Below are positions 53,687-62,667 of a stretch of 64,000 nucleotides of DNA, one piece after another; positions within the stretch are counted from its first letter, which is position 1, and every line of letters begins with the position of its first letter. The stretch comes from Streptomyces sp. Tue 6430 (GTDB lineage Bacteria > Actinomycetota > Actinomycetes > Streptomycetales > Streptomycetaceae): the NCBI GenBank assembly GCA_021568835.1, contig JAKGSH010000010.1, forward strand, positions 930,001 through 994,000, read 5' to 3'. Made by a program: the position numbers and the translations under genes. Below the pieces are notes generated by a model. It saw only the letters and a list, made by a program, of their open reading frames with translations, was not told where the DNA came from and did no database searches.

Positions 53687-54465
53687 GTGCGCCCCAGCTC
53701 GTCGTGCACCGCGACAAGGATCTGATGGCCCGGGCCGCCGCGGCCCGCCTCATCACGAAGATCGTGGACGCGCAGGCCTCGCGGGGCCACGCGTCGGTGG
53801 TCCTCACCGGCGGCCGCAACGGCAACGGCCTGCTGGCCGCGCTGGCGGCGGCCCCCGCCCGCGACGCCGTGGACTGGGGCCGGCTCGACCTGTGGTGGGG
53901 CGACGAGCGGTTCCTGCCCGAGGGCGACCCGGACCGCAATGTCACGCAGGCCCGCGAGGCCCTGCTGGACTCCGTGCCCCTGGACCCGGAGCGCGTGCAC
54001 GCCATGCCCGCGTCGGACGGTCCCCACGGCGGCGACGTGGAGGAGGCCGCGGCCGGCTACGCCGAGGAGCTGGCCCGCGCGGCCGGTCCGCAGGACCACG
54101 GCCGCGTGCCCGCCTTCGACGTCCTGATGCTGGGCGTCGGTCCGGACACCCACGTGGCCTCGCTCTTCCCCGAGCTGCCGGCCGTGCGGGAGACCGAGCG
54201 CACGGTGGTCGGCGTGCGCGGCGCGCCCAAGCCGCCGCCGACCCGCACCACCCTCACCCTTCCGGCGATCCGGGCGGCGCGTGAGGTGTGGCTGCTGGCG
54301 GCCGGTGAGGACAAGGCGCAGGCGGCGGCCATCGCCCTGTCGGGCGCGGGCGAGATCCAGGCCCCGGCGGCCGGGGCGCGGGGCCGCGCCCGCACCCTGT
54401 GGCTGCTGGACGCGGCCGCGGCGTCGCGGCTGCCGCGCTCGCTGTATCCGCCGGCTTCGCCCTGA
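53683..54465 (+). CDS. pgl: 6-phosphogluconolactonase
   Basis: Enzyme of 260 residues that hydrolyses 6-phosphogluconolactone. Motifs are VVLTGGRNGNGLLAALAAAP near residue 40, WGRLDLWWGDERFLPEGDPD, RNVTQAREALL and VLMLGVGPDTHVASLFPELP. GTG 53683 overlaps the opcA stop (GTGA). It is last in the operon, followed by a perfect hairpin. Confidence 0.95.
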   Translation: MSAPQLVVHRDKDLMARAAAARLITKIVDAQASRGHASVVLTGGRNGNGLLAALAAAPARDAVDWGRLDLWWGDERFLPEGDPDRNVTQAREALLDSVPLDPERVHAMPASDGPHGGDVEEAAAGYAEELARAAGPQDHGRVPAFDVLMLGVGPDTHVASLFPELPAVRETERTVVGVRGAPKPPPTRTTLTLPAIRAAREVWLLAAGEDKAQAAAIALSGAGEIQAPAAGARGRARTLWLLDAAAASRLPRSLYPPASP

Positions 54466-54472
54466 GACGAGC

Positions 54473-54507
54473 GGGGCGGCGGGCTTCTCCACGAAGCCCG
54501 CCGCCCC
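54473..54507. terminator. hairpin closing the pentose-phosphate operon
   Basis: GGGGCGGCGGGCTTC and GAAGCCCGCCGCCCC pair exactly over 15 bp with a 5-nt loop. It lies between converging transcripts and is probably bidirectional. Confidence 0.85.
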
Positions 54508-54527
54508 CTCCCCCGTTCGTCGGCCGG

Positions 54528-55367
54528 TCATTTCACCGAGCCGGCCATCACTCCCTGCACGAAGTGCTTCTGGAACGCGAAGAACACGGCGACCGGTACC
54601 ACCAGGGACAGGAAGGCCCCCGGCGCCAGTACGTCGATGTTGCTGCCGAACTGCCGTATCTGCGACTGGAGTTGCACCGTCAGCGGTTGTGCGGAGCCGT
54701 CGGCGAAGAGCAGGGCGACCAGCATGTCGTTCCACACCCACAGGAACTGGAAGATGGCGAGGCTGGCCAGGGCCGGCCGGGCCACCGGCAGGACGAGGCG
54801 GGTGAAGATCCGCCATTCGCCGCCCCCGTCCATCCGGGCCGCCTCCAGCATCTCCTTCGGTATCTCGGCGAAGTAGTTGCGCAGCAGGAACACCGCGAAC
54901 GGCAGGCCGTACGCCACGTGGAAGAGGACGACGCCGGGGATCGTGCCGAACAGGCCCAGCTGGCCGAAGAGTTTGGCGACCGGCAGCAGACCGATCTGCA
55001 CCGGCACCACCAGCAGGGCGACCACGCCGAGGAAGACGGCCTCCCGTCCGGGGAAGTCGAGCCAGGCGAAGGCGTACCCGGCGAGCGCCGCGAGGACCAC
55101 GACCAGGACGGTCGTGGGGACCGAGATGAGGACGGTGTTCCAGAACGCCTGGGTGATGCCCTCGTTCTTCAGCAGCTGGGAGTAGTTGTCGAAGGACAGC
55201 TGGCCGGGGGCGGCGAAGACCGTCCACCAGCCGCCCCGGGCGGTCTCCTCGGCCGACCGCAGCGAGGACAGGAACAGTCCCGCGAGCGGGGTGACCCAGA
55301 CCAGGCCGATCACCACGAGGACGGCCTGCACGAGCCCGTTGCCGAGGCCGCGCCGTACCGCGTTCAT
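54528..55367 (-). CDS. alpha-glucoside-type ABC transporter permease (AglG-like)
   Basis: Permease of 279 residues, with LVQAVLVVIGLVWVTPLAGL as the first helix and the EAA loop EAARMDGGGEWRIFTRLVLP near residues 180-200. The C-terminus is FFAFQKHFVQGVMAGSVK. Its ATG overlaps the stop of the larger partner permease. With the binding protein and GH13 glucosidase upstream it resembles the aglEFGA arrangement. Confidence 0.9.
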   Translation of the reverse strand: MNAVRRGLGNGLVQAVLVVIGLVWVTPLAGLFLSSLRSAEETARGGWWTVFAAPGQLSFDNYSQLLKNEGITQAFWNTVLISVPTTVLVVVLAALAGYAFAWLDFPGREAVFLGVVALLVVPVQIGLLPVAKLFGQLGLFGTIPGVVLFHVAYGLPFAVFLLRNYFAEIPKEMLEAARMDGGGEWRIFTRLVLPVARPALASLAIFQFLWVWNDMLVALLFADGSAQPLTVQLQSQIRQFGSNIDVLAPGAFLSLVVPVAVFFAFQKHFVQGVMAGSVK

Positions 55368-56722
55368 CGCTGACTCCTTCGGAAGCGGCGGACGTTGAAG
55401 ACCATCGCCGGGACGACGAGGAGCAGGAGCAGCACGCCGAGCGCGCTGCCGAGCCCCTGGTTGTTGCCGCCGCCGAACGACACCAGCCACATCTGCGTCG
55501 CGAGGACGGTCGCGTCCTCCTGCACCGGCCCGGGCGCGATGATGTAGACGAGGTCGAAGACCTTCATCACGTTGATCACGAGCGTCACGAAGACGACGGT
55601 GAGGACGGGTGCCAGCAGCGGGACGGTGATCCGGCGGAAGATCTGCCACTCGTTCGCGCCGTCCATCCGGGCCGCCTCCAGGGCGTCCCGCGGCAGGGTG
55701 GAGAGCCCGGCGCCGATCAGCACCATGGCGAAGCCGGTCCAGATCCACAGGTACGCCCCGATGATCGCGGGAGTCACCAGCGCGGGCCCGAGCCAGGAGA
55801 TCCCGTCGTAGGGGGGCGCGAAGTTGGATGCCGGGAGCCGCACGGTGTACGGGCCGGCGTCCAGTCCGGTAAAGCGGAAGGAGCCGTCGGAGGCCGTGGT
55901 GGTGGTCGCGGCCGTCCGTCCGTCGCGCACCGCCTCGACCGTCATCCGCGGCAGTCCGCTCTCCCGCCGGTCGACCTCGCCCGGTCTCCCTCCGCCGCCC
56001 GGCGTGAAGTCGAGGTAGACCACGCCGCGCAGTTCGTCCGGCGCGGCCGTGCGGCCGGCGGCCCCGGAAGCGGGGCGGGTGCCGGCGGGCAGGTCCTTGG
56101 GCGGGACGCCGACCAGCGGAAGCGTCACCGAGTCGCCCGGGGACACGCTCGCGCCGGTCCGGTACGAGCCGTCCGCCGCCCGGGTGAGTCCCTGGCCGTC
56201 GCGCGCCCGGGCCGTCGGGTAGGCCGACGTGTCCGCGAACGCGTCGTGGACGGAGACGGCGGCGGCGTTCAGGACGCCCTTGTCGGGGTCCTCCTCGTAG
56301 GCGAGGCGGAAGATGATGCCGGCGGCGAGGAAGGACACCGCCATCGGCATGAACAGCAGCAGCTTGAAGGCGGTGGCCCAGCGCACCTTCTCCACCAGTA
56401 CGGCGAGGACGAGGCCGAGGCCGGTGAGCAGGGCGGGCGCCACGACGACCCAGATCGCCGTGTTGCGCACGGCCTTGAGGGTGGCCGGGTCGCGGAACAT
56501 CTCGGTGTAGTTCTCGCCGCCGACGAACCGGGTGCCGGACGCGTCGAAGAAGCTGCGGCCGACGGAGAACAGCACCGGGTAGACGACGAGGGCGCCCAGC
56601 AGGAGCAGCGCGGGGAGGGCGAACAGCAGGGCGACGATCCGCCCCCGCCGGCGCAGGCGCCGCGCGCGGTCGGCGAGGCCGACGGGCGGCGGAGCCGCCT
56701 CTTTCACGAGGGTCGCGGTCAT
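55364..56722 (-). CDS. AglF-like ABC permease with an inserted extracellular beta-sandwich domain
   Basis: Permease of 452 residues, about 150 longer than usual MalF types. Three N-terminal helices (IVALLFALPALLLLGALVVY, AIWVVVAPALLTGLGLVLAV, FKLLLFMPMAVSFLAAGIIF) are followed by a soluble stretch, residues about 140-315, before LVTPAIIGAYLWIWTGFAMV. The insert ends with SDGSFRFTGLDAGPYTVRLP, the wording of CNA-B/SdrD-B or carboxypeptidase-regulatory-like beta sandwiches. The EAA loop EAARMDGANEWQIFRRITVP follows. By topology the insert faces outside, where it could dock the binding protein or a polymer. Confidence 0.9.
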   Translation of the reverse strand: MTATLVKEAAPPPVGLADRARRLRRRGRIVALLFALPALLLLGALVVYPVLFSVGRSFFDASGTRFVGGENYTEMFRDPATLKAVRNTAIWVVVAPALLTGLGLVLAVLVEKVRWATAFKLLLFMPMAVSFLAAGIIFRLAYEEDPDKGVLNAAAVSVHDAFADTSAYPTARARDGQGLTRAADGSYRTGASVSPGDSVTLPLVGVPPKDLPAGTRPASGAAGRTAAPDELRGVVYLDFTPGGGGRPGEVDRRESGLPRMTVEAVRDGRTAATTTTASDGSFRFTGLDAGPYTVRLPASNFAPPYDGISWLGPALVTPAIIGAYLWIWTGFAMVLIGAGLSTLPRDALEAARMDGANEWQIFRRITVPLLAPVLTVVFVTLVINVMKVFDLVYIIAPGPVQEDATVLATQMWLVSFGGGNNQGLGSALGVLLLLLVVPAMVFNVRRFRRSQR

Positions 56723-56728
56723 GGCCGG

Positions 56729-58063
56729 TCAGCCCTTGTAGGCCTTGGCCGCCGCGGCCTCCAGCGCGGCCGCTGCCGCCTTCGGGTCGGACGGGTCGCG
56801 CAGGAAGTCCTGGAGCAGCTTCCACTCCCCCGCGCCCTTCGTGCCGCCGAACGCCGCCGGCGCCTGGTCCGACATGTCGAAGCGCACCGAGTCCCCGTCC
56901 CCGGCGTCGATGAGGGACTTGGCGGTGGCGCGGGTGACGTCGTCGCCGTAGGAGCCGAGGTCGAGCTTCTTGTTCGGGGACAGGAAGCCGCCCGCCTGCG
57001 CCCACACGGCGGCGGCCTCGGGGGTGGCCAGGTACTCCAGGAGGGCCATGCCCGCCTCGGCGTTCTTGCCGTCCTTGAGGACGACCGCCGCGTCGCCTCC
57101 GCTGACCACGGGCGCCTCGCCGCCGCCGACCGCCGGGAACGGGAAGAAGTCCGCGTCCTTGCCGATCTCCTTGCCGAACTGGTCCTTGGCGACGCCCGCG
57201 ACGAAGTCGCCCTCGTAGACCATGCCCGCCTCGGGCTTCGGCCCGAACACCTTCTCCACGGAGCCCGGGAAGTCGGTGTTGAGGGCGCCCTTCTGGCCGC
57301 CGGCCAGCAGCTGCCTGTCCTTGAAGAGCTTGCCGAGCGTGGTGAGCGCCTCGACGACCGAGGGGTCCGTCCACTTCAGCTTGTGGGCGGCGAGGGCGTC
57401 GTACTTCTCGGGTCCGGCCTGGGAGAGGTAGATGTTCTCGAACCAGTCGGTGAGGGTCCAGCCGTCCTGCCCGGCGACCGAGAAGGCGGCCAGGCCGGAG
57501 TCGGAGACGGTGTGTCCGGCCTTCAGCAGGTCGTCGTAGGTCGTCGGCGGCTCGACCCCGGCCTGGGTGAGGGCGTCGGGGCTGTACCAGACCGTCGACT
57601 TGTGGGCGGCCTTGAAGTAGAGGCCGTAGAGGGTGCCGTCGACGCTGCCGTACGTCTTCCACACGGGGGCGAAGTTGGTGTCGACGGCCTTCTCGGTGGT
57701 GCTGGACAGCTGCTTGAGCCAGCCGTTCCCGGCGAACTGCTGGAGCACGCCGACCTGCGGAACCATGACCACGTCGGGGGCGTTGCCGCCCTCGATCTTG
57801 CTGCCCACGACGGTGGAGACGTTGTCGCCGGTGGAGATGAACCGGGTCTTCGCGCCGGTCTTCTCGGCGAACGCGTCCAGCACCTTCTGGAAGTTCTTCT
57901 GCTCGCTGCCGGACCAGACGCCGGCGACGGTGACGGTCTGGCCGTCGAGGGACTTGTCCCCGCCGCCCGCCGAGACCGGGTCGTCCGAGCCGCAGGCGGT
58001 GGCGCCGAACGTCAGGGCGAGGGCGGTGCAGCCGGTGAGGAGGGTCGTACGTCGTCGCATCAT
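56729..58063 (-). CDS. alpha-glucoside-type substrate-binding lipoprotein (AglE-like)
   Basis: Lipoprotein of 444 residues with signal peptide and lipobox FGATAC (Cys24). The cluster 1 binding-protein fold shows VTVAGVWSGSEQKNFQKVLD, APDVVMVPQVGVLQQFAGNG, TLYGLYFKAAHKSTVWYSPD and LEYLATPEAAAVWAQAGGFL. It is the first transport gene, 6 bp from the permease. By operon structure it should bind alpha-glucosides such as maltose, trehalose or sucrose. Confidence 0.9.
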   Translation of the reverse strand: MMRRRTTLLTGCTALALTFGATACGSDDPVSAGGGDKSLDGQTVTVAGVWSGSEQKNFQKVLDAFAEKTGAKTRFISTGDNVSTVVGSKIEGGNAPDVVMVPQVGVLQQFAGNGWLKQLSSTTEKAVDTNFAPVWKTYGSVDGTLYGLYFKAAHKSTVWYSPDALTQAGVEPPTTYDDLLKAGHTVSDSGLAAFSVAGQDGWTLTDWFENIYLSQAGPEKYDALAAHKLKWTDPSVVEALTTLGKLFKDRQLLAGGQKGALNTDFPGSVEKVFGPKPEAGMVYEGDFVAGVAKDQFGKEIGKDADFFPFPAVGGGEAPVVSGGDAAVVLKDGKNAEAGMALLEYLATPEAAAVWAQAGGFLSPNKKLDLGSYGDDVTRATAKSLIDAGDGDSVRFDMSDQAPAAFGGTKGAGEWKLLQDFLRDPSDPKAAAAALEAAAAKAYKG

Positions 58064-58155
58064 CGTTGATGTCCCTTCGGGAAGTGGGGCGTTGACGGAA
58101 ATGGGGTGTTGACGGGAGTGAGGCGCCGACCGAAGTCAGGGGTCGCCGGCCGGAG

Positions 58156-59790
58156 TCAGAGGTCGCCGAGCCACCAGGCGGCGGTGGAGCCGGGCAGGAC
58201 GCCGGCCGGGCAGGGGTCGCTGGACAGCAGGGGGGTGCCGGGGACCGGCGCGGGGGTGGGAGCCGTGCCGAAGTTGACGGCGCAGACGAGTCCGTCACCG
58301 CGGGCGAAGGCGAGCACGTCGGGCGGGGAGTCCAGCCAGCGCAGCGTGCCCTCACCCAACTGGGGCAGTGCGGAACGGAGCTGGAGGCCGTCGCGGTAGA
58401 GGTGCCAGAAGGAGCGGGTGTCGGCGAGGGCGCGGTCGGTGGCGTACTCGGCGAAGTAGTCCGGCTGCGGCAGCCACGGCTTGGCGCCCTCCGCCCCGGA
58501 GGTGAAGCCGAACGGCGAGGCCTGGCCCGACCAGGGCAGCGGGACGCGGCAGCCGTCGCGGATCCGGGCACGGCTGCCGGTGCGCCGGAAGATCGGGTCG
58601 GTCAGCACGTCGTCGGGCAGGTCGACGACCTCGGGCAGGCCCAGTTCCTCGCCCTGGTAGATGTACGCCGCGCCGGGCAGCGCCAGCATCAGCAGGGCGG
58701 CGGCGCGGGCCCGGGAGGTGCCGAGTCCGCTGCCGGCGGCGGGTTCGCCGTAGCGGGTGACGGTGCGGACCTGGTCGTGGTTGTTGAGGACCCAGGTGAC
58801 CGTCGAGCCCGTGCCGGCGATGTCCTGCATGGCCTCGGAGACGACCTTGCGGAAGGCGTCGGCGCTCCAGGGGGCGCTCAGCAGGTCGAAGAAGAAGGCC
58901 TGGTGCAGTTCGTCCGGGCGGACGTAGCGGGCGTGTTCGCGTGCGGTGGGGACGGAGACCTCGCCGACGAGGAGGCGTTCGTGGCCGTCGCGGGCCGTGT
59001 ACTCCTCGCAGACCGCCCGCCAGTGCCGCCACACGTCGTGCACCTCGGGCCGGTTCCAGGCGAGCGGGTTGACCGAGTCACGGGTGCGGGCGTCGGCCTC
59101 GGGGTCCGGGGAGTCGGGCAGGTCCGGGTGCTTGAAGAGACCGGCGGCGACGTCGATGCGGAAGCCGTCGACGCCCCGGTCCAGCCAGAAGCGCAGGACC
59201 CGGTCGAACTCTGCGGCCACCTCGGGGGTGCGCCAGTTCCAGTCGGGCTGTTCGGGGGTGAACATGTGCAGGTACCACTGGCCGGGGCGGCCGTCCGGCT
59301 CGGTCACCCGGCTCCAGGCCGGGCCGCCGAACATGGCGTGCCAGTTGTTGGGCGGCTCGCAGCCGCCGGGGCCGCGGCCGTCGGCGAAGTGGAAGCGGGC
59401 ACGGGCCGGGCTGCCGGGCCCGGCGGCGAGTGCCTCGCGGAACCAGGGGTGCTCGCTGGAGCAGTGGTTCGGCACGACGTCCAGGAGCACCTTGACGCCG
59501 AGCCGCCGGGCGGCGGCCACCAGCAGGTCGAATTCGGCGAGGTCGCCGAAGAGCGGGTCGACGTCGCAGTAGTCGGCCACGTCGTAGCCGTGGTCGTGCT
59601 GCGGTGAGGGGTAGAAGGGGCTCAGCCAGATCCCGTCCACGCCGAGCTTCCTGAGGTACGGCAGTCCGGCCCGGACGCCGGCGAGGTCGCCGACGCCGTC
59701 GCCGGTGCTGTCCAGGAAGCTGCGGACGTACACCTGGTAGATCACTGCGTCGCGCCACCAGTGGCGGGTGTCGATGCGCTGGAGAGTCAC
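58156..59790 (-). CDS. GH13 alpha-glucosidase
   Basis: Cytoplasmic glycoside hydrolase of about 544 residues. The four GH13 regions are intact: DVVPNHCSSEHPWF, GFRIDVAAGLFKHPD (nucleophile Asp), LLVGEVSVPT (acid/base Glu) and VTWVLNNHDQVRTVTRYGEP (third Asp). The wording of AVIYQVYVRSFLDSTGDGVG is that of exo-acting alpha-glucosidases or oligo-1,6-glucosidases. GTG 59790 is chosen; ATG 59826 upstream overlaps an operator-like GTTAGGTA site. It is first in the operon with the ABC genes and hydrolyses the imported sugar to glucose. Confidence 0.9.
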   Translation of the reverse strand: MTLQRIDTRHWWRDAVIYQVYVRSFLDSTGDGVGDLAGVRAGLPYLRKLGVDGIWLSPFYPSPQHDHGYDVADYCDVDPLFGDLAEFDLLVAAARRLGVKVLLDVVPNHCSSEHPWFREALAAGPGSPARARFHFADGRGPGGCEPPNNWHAMFGGPAWSRVTEPDGRPGQWYLHMFTPEQPDWNWRTPEVAAEFDRVLRFWLDRGVDGFRIDVAAGLFKHPDLPDSPDPEADARTRDSVNPLAWNRPEVHDVWRHWRAVCEEYTARDGHERLLVGEVSVPTAREHARYVRPDELHQAFFFDLLSAPWSADAFRKVVSEAMQDIAGTGSTVTWVLNNHDQVRTVTRYGEPAAGSGLGTSRARAAALLMLALPGAAYIYQGEELGLPEVVDLPDDVLTDPIFRRTGSRARIRDGCRVPLPWSGQASPFGFTSGAEGAKPWLPQPDYFAEYATDRALADTRSFWHLYRDGLQLRSALPQLGEGTLRWLDSPPDVLAFARGDGLVCAVNFGTAPTPAPVPGTPLLSSDPCPAGVLPGSTAAWWLGDL

Positions 59791-59830
59791 CCCGTTGACC
59801 TGTCTGTGCGAGCTGACGTTATGCATGCAT

Positions 59831-59838
59831 GTTAGGTA
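59831..59838. promoter_or_regulatory. GTTAGGTA operator site 1
   Basis: This 8-mer recurs at 59943-59950 (minus strand) and 61311-61318. It lies about 40 nt upstream of the glucosidase start. A related TACCTACTTAAC is at 59898-59909. Confidence 0.5.
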
Positions 59839-59940
59839 GGCGAGTCGAGAGAGTGTCAACGAGTAGGCGGATGTTACCGAGGGGTTGCCCTGACAAATAC
59901 CTACTTAACAGGGCGGCATGTGAACAGATGAGATCCGCGC

Positions 59941-59957
59941 GTTACCTAACAAGTAAC
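59941..59957. promoter_or_regulatory. inverted repeat GTTAC-N7-GTAAC containing operator site 2
   Basis: GTTACCTAACAAGTAAC has perfect 5-bp arms and includes TTACCTAAC, the reverse complement of GTTAGGTAA. It lies in the gap between the glucosidase operon and the end of the orphan binding-protein gene. Confidence 0.5.
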
Positions 59958-59979
59958 TAGGGAGGGTTTCCGGCCGGGT

Positions 59980-61251
59980 CTACCGGGAGGAGACGGCGGC
60001 GAGCTCTCGCGCCAGTCGGCGCACCGCGGCCTCGGGCGTCTCGCGCCCGGTCATCGCGTCGCGCACGACCGCCTGCACCACCAGGCTCACCTGGTCGTAG
60101 CGCGCGCTCTTGGGCCGCGGCGCGGCGGCCAGGACGCTCTGGCGCAGGGTCGGCAGATAGGGGAAGTCGCGGACCAGCGCGGGGTCCTCGTACAGCGCGG
60201 CCCGCACGGGCGGCAGGGCGCCGCGGGTCAGGACCCGGCGCTGGACGGGCTCGCTGGTGAGGTAGGCGATCAGCCGCGCCGCCGAGTCGAGGTGCCGGGC
60301 GTGGGTGTTGACGGCCAGGTTGGAACCGCCGAGGACGCTGGTGCCCGGGCCGTCGGGTCCCGGCAGCGGTACGGCGCCGACCCGCCCGGCCACCCGCGAC
60401 CCCTCGGCCGAGGCGGCGACGTAGGCGTACGGCCAGTTGCGCAGGAAGAGGAGCCGGCCCTCCTGGAAGGCCCGCTTGGACTCCTCCTCCTTGTACGTCA
60501 GCGCCTCTTCGGGTATCCAGCCCTCGCGCACACCGCGGGCGAGGAAGGCGATGCCCTCGCGGGCGCCCGCCGAGTTCACGGTGACGCGGGACCCCTCGTC
60601 GCCGAGGATGGTGCCGCCCGCCGAGTAGACGGCCTCGGCGGCGTTGACGGTGAGGCCCTCGTACGGCAGGAACTGCCCGGCGTAGCCGTCGAGTCCGTGC
60701 TTCGGGGCGACGGTCCTCGCGGCCCGTTCCAGTTCGGCCCAGGTGCGCGGCGGCGGGACGCCCTCCGCGGCGAGGACGTCCTTGCGGTAGAGGAGGAGCC
60801 CGGCGTTCGTGACGTACGGGACGGCGTAGAGCCGTCCGTCGTAGGTCGCCGTGTCCACCACCGGCGGCAGGAAGGTCTTCAGGGGGAAGCGGTCGCGGGG
60901 CAGCGGCCGGATCCAGCCCGCGGCGGCGAACTCCGGCGTCCAGTTGACGTCGATGTTGAGGACGTCGAAGCGGCCGCGGTCGCCGCCGCGCAGGTCGGTG
61001 GTCATCTGCGCGTGGGTCTCGTCGGCGGAGTCCGGCAGCTCGACCAGGGTGACCCGCTCACCGGGGTGGGTGCGGTTCCAGTCCTCCAGCAGCGGGCCGA
61101 GATAGCCGGTGAGGTCTCCGGCGGTGGCGAGGGTCAGCGGCCCCCGGCCCTGCGCGCTCCCCCCGCCCGTGCCGGCGCCCGAGGCGACGTGGCCGGTGAG
61201 GATCACGACGAGTACGAGGAGGCCCCTACCGGCGGCGTGTATCCACCGCAT
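59980..61251 (-). CDS. orphan extracellular sugar-binding protein
   Basis: Secreted solute-binding protein of 423 residues with type I signal AGRGLLVLVVILTGHVASGA; no lipobox cysteine is present, unusual for Streptomyces binding proteins. The trehalose/maltose-receptor-like fold shows LTLATAGDLTGYLGPLLEDW, FDVLNIDVNWTPEFAAAGWI, YAVPYVTNAGLLLYRKDVLA, FLRNWPYAYVAASAEGS and SVLGGSNLAVNTHARHLDSA. ATG 61251 follows GGGAGGAA. No permease is adjacent; the alpha-glucoside system next door may share it. It is divergent from padR with a shared palindrome upstream. Confidence 0.85.
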   Translation of the reverse strand: MRWIHAAGRGLLVLVVILTGHVASGAGTGGGSAQGRGPLTLATAGDLTGYLGPLLEDWNRTHPGERVTLVELPDSADETHAQMTTDLRGGDRGRFDVLNIDVNWTPEFAAAGWIRPLPRDRFPLKTFLPPVVDTATYDGRLYAVPYVTNAGLLLYRKDVLAAEGVPPPRTWAELERAARTVAPKHGLDGYAGQFLPYEGLTVNAAEAVYSAGGTILGDEGSRVTVNSAGAREGIAFLARGVREGWIPEEALTYKEEESKRAFQEGRLLFLRNWPYAYVAASAEGSRVAGRVGAVPLPGPDGPGTSVLGGSNLAVNTHARHLDSAARLIAYLTSEPVQRRVLTRGALPPVRAALYEDPALVRDFPYLPTLRQSVLAAAPRPKSARYDQVSLVVQAVVRDAMTGRETPEAAVRRLARELAAVSSR

Positions 61252-61304
61252 AGGTTCCTCCCTGCACACCGGCACGGGCGTCGTCGCCCGGTCAGAGGCC
61301 ATGT

Positions 61305-61319
61305 ATACCTGTTAGGTAT
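61305..61319. promoter_or_regulatory. palindrome ATACCT-GTT-AGGTAT (operator site 3)
   Basis: A perfect 6-bp inverted repeat between the divergent binding-protein and padR genes, sharing GTTAGGTA with the sites near 59831 and 59943. ATACC/GGTAT arms fit a dimeric repressor; PadR is the nearest candidate. Confidence 0.6.
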
Positions 61320-61369
61320 GCGCGATACTAGGGCCTGGAGCACATTCGAGGACTAGGAGGACAGCACGA

Positions 61370-61885
61370 GTGCGCCTGCACCTCCTGGCTCTTCTCGCAC
61401 GCGGCCCCGCCCACGGCTACGAGCTCAAACAGGACCTTGAGCAACTGCTGGGCTCCGCGTACCCTCAGCCGAACGTCGGCCAGATCTACGTCACCCTGGG
61501 CCGCCTCGAGAAGACGGGCCTGATCGAGGGTGAAGAGGTCGAGCAGTCGAGCCGGCCCAACAAGAAGACCTACCACCTCACCGACGCCGGACGGGACGAG
61601 CTGCGCGCCTGGTACGAGCAGACTGCGGACGAGCCGCGCGTGCGGGACGAGTTCTTCATGAAACTGGCCCTCGCCCCGCAGACCGGCCTCGCCGACCAGA
61701 TCGCCCTCATCAACAGACAGCGGCGCCAGTACCTCAACACCATGCGCAGCCTGTCGAAGCTGGCGGCCGCCGAGAACCGCGACAACCGCATCTCCCAGCT
61801 GCTGATCGAGGGCGCGATGCTGCACCTGCAGGCCGACCTCGACTGGCTGGAGCGGTGCCAGGAAGAGCTGGAGGAGACGGAGTGA
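61370..61885 (+). CDS. PadR family transcriptional regulator
   Basis: Regulator of 171 residues. The PadR winged helix begins at [20 protein letters not shown] and includes [20 protein letters not shown] and [20 protein letters not shown]. The C-terminal Vir-like helical domain ends in [17 protein letters not shown]. Its stop overlaps the GTG of an ABC ATPase, so it most likely regulates this exporter. Shared palindromes suggest it may also touch the neighbouring sugar genes. Confidence 0.93.
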   Translation: MRLHLLALLARGPAHGYELKQDLEQLLGSAYPQPNVGQIYVTLGRLEKTGLIEGEEVEQSSRPNKKTYHLTDAGRDELRAWYEQTADEPRVRDEFFMKLALAPQTGLADQIALINRQRRQYLNTMRSLSKLAAAENRDNRISQLLIEGAMLHLQADLDWLERCQEELEETE

Positions 61886-62629
61886 ACGACAGCCCCGTTC
61901 CCGTGCTGCGCGCCGAGGGTCTGGTCAAGACGCACCACGGCGAGGGCGCCCGGCACACGCCGTGCGCGGCGTCGACCTGTGCGTGCGCCGGGGCGAGTTC
62001 GTGGCGGTCACCGGCCCCTCCGGCGCCGGGAAGTCCACCCTGCTGCATCTGCTCGGCGGACTCCAGCGGCCCGACGGCGGCAGCCTCTGGCTGGACGGTG
62101 AACGCACCGACGCCTACAGCGAGGCGCGCTGGGCGGTCGAGCGCAGGAAACGCATCGGCATCGTCTTCCAGTTCTTCAACCTGGTCTCCAACCTGTCGGT
62201 CGCCGACAACGTCGAGCTGCCCGCGCTGCTCGCCGGCCTCTCCCCCGGCAGGCGCGCGCCGAGCGGGAGGGGCTGCTGGCCGAGCTGGGGCTGGCCGGCA
62301 AGGACCGGAGCATGCCGGGCGAGCTGTCCGGCGGCGAGCAGCAGCGGGTCGCGCTGGCCCGCGCGCTGGTCAACCGGCCGCCCCTGCTCCTCGCCGACGA
62401 GCCCGCCGGCAGCCTGGACAGCAAGGGCACCCGCGAGGTGATGCGGCTGCTGTCCCGCTTCCACCGGCGCGGCCAGACGATCGTGCTGGTCACCCATGAC
62501 GCACGGCTGGCGAGCGCCGCCGACCGGGTGATCAGTTTCTTCGACGGCCGGATAGCCGACGACGCGGAACTCGACGGCACGCCGTCAGGCGGCCCCGGTA
62601 TCTCCGGCGTGCTGGAACTGAAGGACTGA
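61882..62629 (+). CDS. MacB/LolD-type ABC exporter ATPase, two apparent frameshifts
   Basis: ATPase of about 249 residues. Walker A is [20 protein letters not shown], the Q-loop is [20 protein letters not shown], the signature is [20 protein letters not shown] and Walker B is [20 protein letters not shown], typical of FtsX-associated ATPases. One G is missing near 61950 (restoring [15 protein letters not shown]) and one base near 62250 (restoring [18 protein letters not shown]). The GTG overlaps the padR stop. Confidence 0.9.
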
Positions 62630-62667
62630 CATGCGCCCGTACGACGATCCCCGGAGGGGCTGAGACG

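Noticed and set aside
54528..58571. A 1347-residue minus-strand protein.
   Set aside because: Only the last 279 residues (permease starting at 55367) are real; the rest reads other genes out of frame.
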